Of a DNA stretch of 10,861 nucleotides, positions 7,286 to 10,861 are shown piece after piece (within the stretch, counting starts at the first letter, position 1; the number at the start of each line of letters is the position of its first letter). A program made the position numbers and the translations under genes. The DNA is from Saprospiraceae bacterium UBA7328 (lineage in GTDB: Bacteria; Bacteroidota; Bacteroidia; Chitinophagales; Saprospiraceae): contig DKPS01000043.1 in the NCBI GenBank assembly GCA_002471345.1, forward strand, positions 1 to 10,861. Direction: 5' to 3'. The notes under the pieces were generated by a model, which saw only the letters and a program-made list of their open reading frames with translations, did not search any database and had not been told where the DNA came from.

Positions 7286-7858
7286 TCAAGAATCTATTTC
7301 TATTTCAAATGCAGATAAAAGCCCTTTTGCTTCTGGAAAGCTGAATTGAGCTCCTTTAATTCTATTTTCTCTAGGATCAATATTGTAATTATATGCGGAT
7401 CTGAAATCAGTTTTACACAAATCAGTACCATCGAAAATAGCGCGATAAAAATTACATTTATCAAATGAAACTTCACTCAAGTCCGTCTCCGTAAAATCTA
7501 CTTCTTGAAGAATACAATCACTAAATTCAAACTTTTTCAACTTCATCTGAATGAAACTAGAATAGTTCATAGTGCAATTGTCAAAACTCATATCTAAGCC
7601 AAAATCGGAGCAATCTTCAAAATGAAGTCCAATTAGTTTACATTCATCAAATCTTGCATCTTGAAAAGATGCTCCTTTGAGAGATGTCATGGACAATTCG
7701 CAAAGTTGAAATGTACATTCTATAAATTTACAATTGGATAAATCAGTCTTTATAAATTGGCATTCTTTAAAGTGACATCGCTCATATATGTCATTGAAAA
7801 AATTATAACCTGTGAATTGATCACCATCAAATATTACGTTCTGATGAGTTTCATTCAT
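7286..7858 (-). CDS. Pentapeptide-repeat protein, Qnr/MfpA-like
   Basis: The 190-residue protein is almost entirely a right-handed quadrilateral beta-helix. A large hydrophobic residue (F, L, Y or M) recurs every five residues from Phe10 to Phe80, about 15 units. After a 2-residue phase slip around 81-91 the pattern resumes from Phe92 to Phe152, about 13 units. Cysteine two residues before the central hydrophobic residue is frequent (RCHF, ECQF, NCKF, ECTF), as in Qnr-type proteins. The C-terminus (NYNIDPRENRIKGAQFSFPE at 157-176, then a short GLLSAFEIEID tail) resembles the dimerisation tail of DNA-mimic pentapeptide proteins. Known members protect DNA gyrase from quinolones or peptide toxins, but many have no known role, so gyrase protection is only a hypothesis. 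The start codon overlaps the stop of the GNAT gene by 4 bases (ATGA), which suggests coupled translation. Confidence 0.9.
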   Translation of the reverse strand: MNETHQNVIFDGDQFTGYNFFNDIYERCHFKECQFIKTDLSNCKFIECTFQLCELSMTSLKGASFQDARFDECKLIGLHFEDCSDFGLDMSFDNCTMNYSSFIQMKLKKFEFSDCILQEVDFTETDLSEVSFDKCNFYRAIFDGTDLCKTDFRSAYNYNIDPRENRIKGAQFSFPEAKGLLSAFEIEIDS

Positions 7859-8376
7859 TGCTTGATTCTTTTTGATACTTTATAGGTCAAATAATTGAGT
7901 CTTTTGTCAAATAATGGGTCTTCAGAATCTGTAATAAGCTCTGCACCTATCTTTTCAGCTGCACGAGCTGACCTTATGTTATCTGCATCAATGCATAGTA
8001 GAACATCTTTATAAGATTCATGTGCATTTGTAATCATCAGGTGCTTCATTTCAGCATTCCATTTGCCCCCCCAGTGACTTCGTGCTAAAAATGTCCAACC
8101 TATCTCAACGGCAGAATCGACTACATTATGAAGCTTGTATCTAGAAGATCCTATTATTTCACCGCTACTTTTATCCTCAGTGGCGAAGGCCAAATTATTT
8201 TTTAATGCAACATCAAAGAAATCGTCAAACACTTCTCTTTTCCACCTATCATGTTTGGGATGTTGAGCCCAAACCAAAGGGTCGGAAGCAGCTTGATATA
8301 ATACATTCCTATGATCCTCATTTAAAGGATGCATTTTCATAATATCGCTTTCTAATAAACGCTGTAGATTACTCAT
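7855..8376 (-). CDS. GNAT-family N-acetyltransferase (RimJ/RimL-like)
   Basis: GNAT enzymes transfer acetyl from acetyl-CoA to an amine. In this 173-residue protein the central strands and the acetyl-CoA loop are at about 88-115 (SAVEIGWTFLARSHWGGKWN followed by AEMKHLMI). The loop reads SHWGGKWN where the family often has RGxGxG/A; aromatic or glycine variants of this loop occur in the Acetyltransf_3 group. The C-terminal NIRSARAAEKIGA at 133-145 is the typical acetyl-CoA-stacking segment. The substrate is not predictable: it could be a ribosomal protein N-terminus, an aminoglycoside or a small metabolite. The gene lies 14 bases after the amylase stop and overlaps the pentapeptide gene by 4 bases. 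The codons for Trp102-Gly103-Gly104 carry a run of seven G, unusual in this AT-rich DNA. Confidence 0.88.
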   Translation of the reverse strand: MSNLQRLLESDIMKMHPLNEDHRNVLYQAASDPLVWAQHPKHDRWKREVFDDFFDVALKNNLAFATEDKSSGEIIGSSRYKLHNVVDSAVEIGWTFLARSHWGGKWNAEMKHLMITNAHESYKDVLLCIDADNIRSARAAEKIGAELITDSEDPLFDKRLNYLTYKVSKRIKQ

Positions 8377-8390
8377 TTATCAAAAATATA

Positions 8391-10244
8391 TTAGTCAAAC
8401 TCTATAATCATAGGGGTCATTGCTTTAAGTTGTAGCGACGTTCCAATGTCAATGGGTTGATCACTGATTACTTCTCTGCCTTTTTCGCCCAATGAAAGAA
8501 TCTCGCTAAATCTTGACAATTCCAATGAACTATCCTCCTTATTCTTATTTAATACAATCATGACTTTTTCATCTTCATTATATCTGAAATACACATATGT
8601 ACCCTGATCTGGAACAAAATGCACCAATTTTCCATAATGAATTACTTTTTGATCTTTTCTCCAGTTCAATAGCTTTTTAATAAACAACTGAGCCGCAATT
8701 GCATCATCGTTAATATTTTTCCCTGTAGTAGCATCACTCTCGTCTCCTTTCCATCCACCTGGAAAATCACTTCTGATAATTCCGTGACTATCAGTGCCTT
8801 TGTTTGACATCAGTATCTCTGTACCATAATACAATTGAGGAGTTCCTCTTGTGGTGAGCATAAAGGCTATTGAATTGTTGAAAAGATCAATATTTTCATT
8901 GACTTGTGTGAAGATTCGGCTCATGTCATGATTATCAGGAAATATGACCAAATCATCAGCATGAGCATAAATAAAATCATTAGAAAGAGCATCATATAAT
9001 CTCATAAGTCCCGTGCCCCAACCTTCCTCTTCATTCATCCCTTTATGCAGAGCCATGGTAAGTGGAAAATCCATCTGGCTTGGGAGACATGATGTATATC
9101 CATCATGATTCACCTTATCTCTTTGCCAATAAGCTATAATATTTTGATTATCAGTCCATTCTTCGCCCACTATATTAAAATTTGGATATTCATTCATGAT
9201 AGCACAAGTCCAATCCGTCATGAATTCTCTGAAAGGATAGGAATAGGTGTCTTGCCTTATTCCTGCCAATCCTAAATACTCGATCCACCAAATAGAATTT
9301 TGAATCAGATAAGTAGACATGAATGAATTTCTTTGATTAAGATCAGGCATAGCAGGTACAAACCACCCATTTACCATTATATCTCTGTCTCTTTTAGATA
9401 CATGAGGATCAAGAAGTGTAGTTTTTCTATGATTTGTTTCCTGATAAGGAAGGTCTTGTCTATTTATCCAATTGTAGAAAGGAGGATCTTTCATCCACCA
9501 GTGATGAGATCCACAATGATTCACAATTATATCCATAATAACTCCAATACCTTTTTCTCTAGATTTCTGACATAATTTCAAATAATCTTCATTCGTCCCA
9601 AATCTTGAATCGACTTTATAATAGTCAGTAGTAGCATAGCCATGATAGGACCATTCATCCTGATCATTTTCTAACAATGGGTTCAGCCAGATTGCAGTGA
9701 ACCCCATGTCATTTATGTAATTCAATCGATCTATGATGCCCTTTATGTCTCCTCCATGTCTTCCATATTCAGCTCCTCTATTCAGAGATTCTTTCATACC
9801 CTCAATTTCATCATTTTGTGTATCACCATTAGCATATCTATCCGGAGTGATCAGATACATTACATCGGATTGATCAAATCCTTTGACCTCCTCTCCACCT
9901 TGCTTTCTTTCTTTTAATTCATACCTATTTGAGAATCTTTGTATGCCATCTTTATAAAAATCAATATTTATCACTCCTGCCTCACCATCGGATAGAATTT
10001 CTACATCGATGAATAGGTAGTTGGGGCTTTCACCGATATGAGTACTTTTTAGAACTACTATGTCAGAATCAATTTGGGGTCTATACGATGAAATGTTCTC
10101 GCCATGAATCATGATTTGTAACTGATCATTAGCCATTCCGGTCCACCAAAATGGAGGTTCAACATGCTGAATGTCAACCGTTTGCGATAATAAATTCAAA
10201 TTTAGAACAAACAACATTATGAAAAGCCAAAAAGATTTAATCAT
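8391..10244 (-). CDS. Secreted GH13 alpha-amylase family enzyme (cyclomaltodextrinase/neopullulanase-like)
   Basis: This 617-residue enzyme should cleave alpha-1,4 (possibly also alpha-1,6) bonds in maltodextrins, cyclodextrins or pullulan. Residues 1-20 are a signal peptide (MIKSFWLFIMLFVLNLNLLS), so it acts outside the cytoplasm. An N-terminal beta domain (VEPPFWWTGM at 28-37, about 25-115) matches the Cyc-maltodext_N type found in SusA-like enzymes. The TIM barrel contains region I MDIIVNHC (237-244), region II GIRQD with nucleophile Asp332, region III VGEEW with acid/base Glu361, and region IV FPDNHD with Asp440. MPDLN at 299-303 is the region V signature near that of cyclomaltodextrinases and neopullulanases. 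A C-terminal beta domain ends the protein. All catalytic residues are present. No SusC, SusD or other glycosidase gene is visible around it. The gene is followed by GNAT and pentapeptide genes, and a Crp/Fnr-type regulator gene lies 64 bases upstream. Confidence 0.93.
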   Translation of the reverse strand: MIKSFWLFIMLFVLNLNLLSQTVDIQHVEPPFWWTGMANDQLQIMIHGENISSYRPQIDSDIVVLKSTHIGESPNYLFIDVEILSDGEAGVINIDFYKDGIQRFSNRYELKERKQGGEEVKGFDQSDVMYLITPDRYANGDTQNDEIEGMKESLNRGAEYGRHGGDIKGIIDRLNYINDMGFTAIWLNPLLENDQDEWSYHGYATTDYYKVDSRFGTNEDYLKLCQKSREKGIGVIMDIIVNHCGSHHWWMKDPPFYNWINRQDLPYQETNHRKTTLLDPHVSKRDRDIMVNGWFVPAMPDLNQRNSFMSTYLIQNSIWWIEYLGLAGIRQDTYSYPFREFMTDWTCAIMNEYPNFNIVGEEWTDNQNIIAYWQRDKVNHDGYTSCLPSQMDFPLTMALHKGMNEEEGWGTGLMRLYDALSNDFIYAHADDLVIFPDNHDMSRIFTQVNENIDLFNNSIAFMLTTRGTPQLYYGTEILMSNKGTDSHGIIRSDFPGGWKGDESDATTGKNINDDAIAAQLFIKKLLNWRKDQKVIHYGKLVHFVPDQGTYVYFRYNEDEKVMIVLNKNKEDSSLELSRFSEILSLGEKGREVISDQPIDIGTSLQLKAMTPMIIEFD

Positions 10245-10308
10245 CCCTTACTGTATTTATTTTTTCTGATTGAGCCTTGTTAAACCAGAATATTAACGAA
10301 TCCATTTT
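10245..10308. other. Intergenic region between the Crp/Fnr gene and the amylase
   Basis: This 64-base AT-rich gap would hold any amylase-specific promoter. The only structure I see is a loose inverted repeat, GTTAA at 10279-10283 and TTAAC at 10293-10297. This is compatible with a regulator half-site pair but also expected by chance in AT-rich DNA. A TAAGGG stretch directly touches the ATG (no spacer), so it is not a usable ribosome binding site. Confidence 0.3.
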
Positions 10309-10861
10309 TCACTTCCGCTTATTAAACATTCTTTTCCTAATCTTGGAAAGTCCTACTGGAGTAATATTGAGATATGAAGCAATTTTATATTGGGGCACTC
10401 TTTGACTTAATTCATATCGTTTGTCAAGAAACCGTTTGTACCTTTCCTCATTGCTAAAAATCTGCTTCTCATAATTTCTTCGAAGAATGTCCAAATGATA
10501 ATTCTCCATGAATTTTCTTCCAAATTTTTGTAGAGACATTGAGGAATCGTATAGTTTTTCTAGCTTGTCTTTGGTCACAGTCAAAACTGTAGTAACCTCC
10601 TCAGCTTCTGCAGAACAGACTGTTGGTTTTGCTTTTGAATAACTGTAAAAGTCTGTGTGCATTTCTCCATCGGAGTAGAATTCAATGACTGAATTATTCC
10701 CATCAATTACACTTGAATACACAAGCACACCTGAAAGAATAAAATAGAAAGATTGAACTACATCTCCTTCATTAAATAACTTCTCTCCTGATTCTAATTT
10801 GACAGTATCGAAAGATGCGACGACAAGCTCCAAATCCTCATCAGATAAGTGACAATATGTA
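10309..10861 (-). CDS. Crp/Fnr-family transcriptional regulator, 5' end cut by the right edge
   Basis: The frame stays open to the window edge (THR-TYR-CYS-HIS-LEU-SER then DEDLELVVASF), so the true start lies beyond 10861. About 183 residues are present and perhaps 10 are missing, judged by the usual family length of about 190. The N-terminal cyclic-nucleotide-binding-like domain is visible (KLESGEKLFNEGDVVQSFYF, then ILSGVLVYSS). The phosphate-binding cassette region (SDGEMHTDFYSYSKAKPTVC) lacks the usual FGE...R(A) pattern, so cAMP binding is not supported. A long helix leads to the winged helix-turn-helix (RVPQYKIASYLNITPVGLSK then IRKRM), in the Bacteroidota form of the family. Stop codon TGA is at 10311-10309. 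The amylase gene follows on the same strand after 64 bases, so this regulator may control it or be cotranscribed with it; this is inference. Confidence 0.88.
   Translation of the reverse strand, partial: TYCHLSDEDLELVVASFDTVKLESGEKLFNEGDVVQSFYFILSGVLVYSSVIDGNNSVIEFYSDGEMHTDFYSYSKAKPTVCSAEAEEVTTVLTVTKDKLEKLYDSSMSLQKFGRKFMENYHLDILRRNYEKQIFSNEERYKRFLDKRYELSQRVPQYKIASYLNITPVGLSKIRKRMFNKRK

Noticed and set aside
10279..10297. GTTAA/TTAAC inverted repeat before the amylase as a Crp/Fnr operator
   Set aside because: A 5-bp AT-rich palindrome is expected by chance and does not match a Crp/Fnr consensus that I can recognise.

Overview
The window looks like a chromosomal segment of an AT-rich, free-living, probably marine or environmental member of the Bacteroidota. 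This is inferred from gene content: a very large secreted protein with tandem 'GCDS' repeats and Ig-like modules, an orphan FecR-like protein with a DUF4974/STN-type C-terminus, a Crp/Fnr regulator of the Bacteroidota kind, a SusA/neopullulanase-like GH13 enzyme, the rarity of usable Shine-Dalgarno sequences, and one good match to the TTTG / TAnnTTTG promoter type. Genus cannot be set from this sequence. No tRNA, rRNA, CRISPR array, insertion sequence or phage gene was found.

Layout. Positions 1-3480 (minus strand) hold the N-terminal 1160 residues of a giant exported protein. It has a signal peptide, three Ig-like or unique modules, and at least 14 tandem repeats of about 52 residues, and it runs off the left edge. 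A 225-base divergent intergenic region (3481-3705) with a clear inverted repeat separates it from a plus-strand group. That group is lysS (lysyl-tRNA synthetase, 3706-5211), a Nudix hydrolase 7 bases downstream (5219-5947), and a FecR-like lipoprotein (6032-6718) that may have its own promoter. The lipoprotein gene ends base-to-base against a convergent minus-strand TerB-like gene (6719-7144).

The right part is all on the minus strand. In transcription order it holds a Crp/Fnr-type regulator cut by the right window edge, a secreted GH13 alpha-amylase/cyclomaltodextrinase (10244-8391), a GNAT acetyltransferase (8376-7855) and a Qnr/MfpA-like pentapeptide-repeat protein (7858-7286). The last three are spaced 14 bases apart and then overlap by 4 bases, so they probably form one operon. 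An inverted repeat with a T run at 7175-7205 may end that operon before terB.

How the genes may work together. lysS and the Nudix gene form a housekeeping translation plus nucleotide/cofactor clean-up pair. The regulator next to the amylase may control it, but no SusC/SusD partners are visible. The pairing of an acetyltransferase with a Qnr-like pentapeptide protein downstream of the amylase is functionally unexplained. No complete, clearly new multi-gene system is visible. The most unusual items are the giant repeat protein, the orphan FecR lipoprotein, and the amylase-GNAT-pentapeptide operon.
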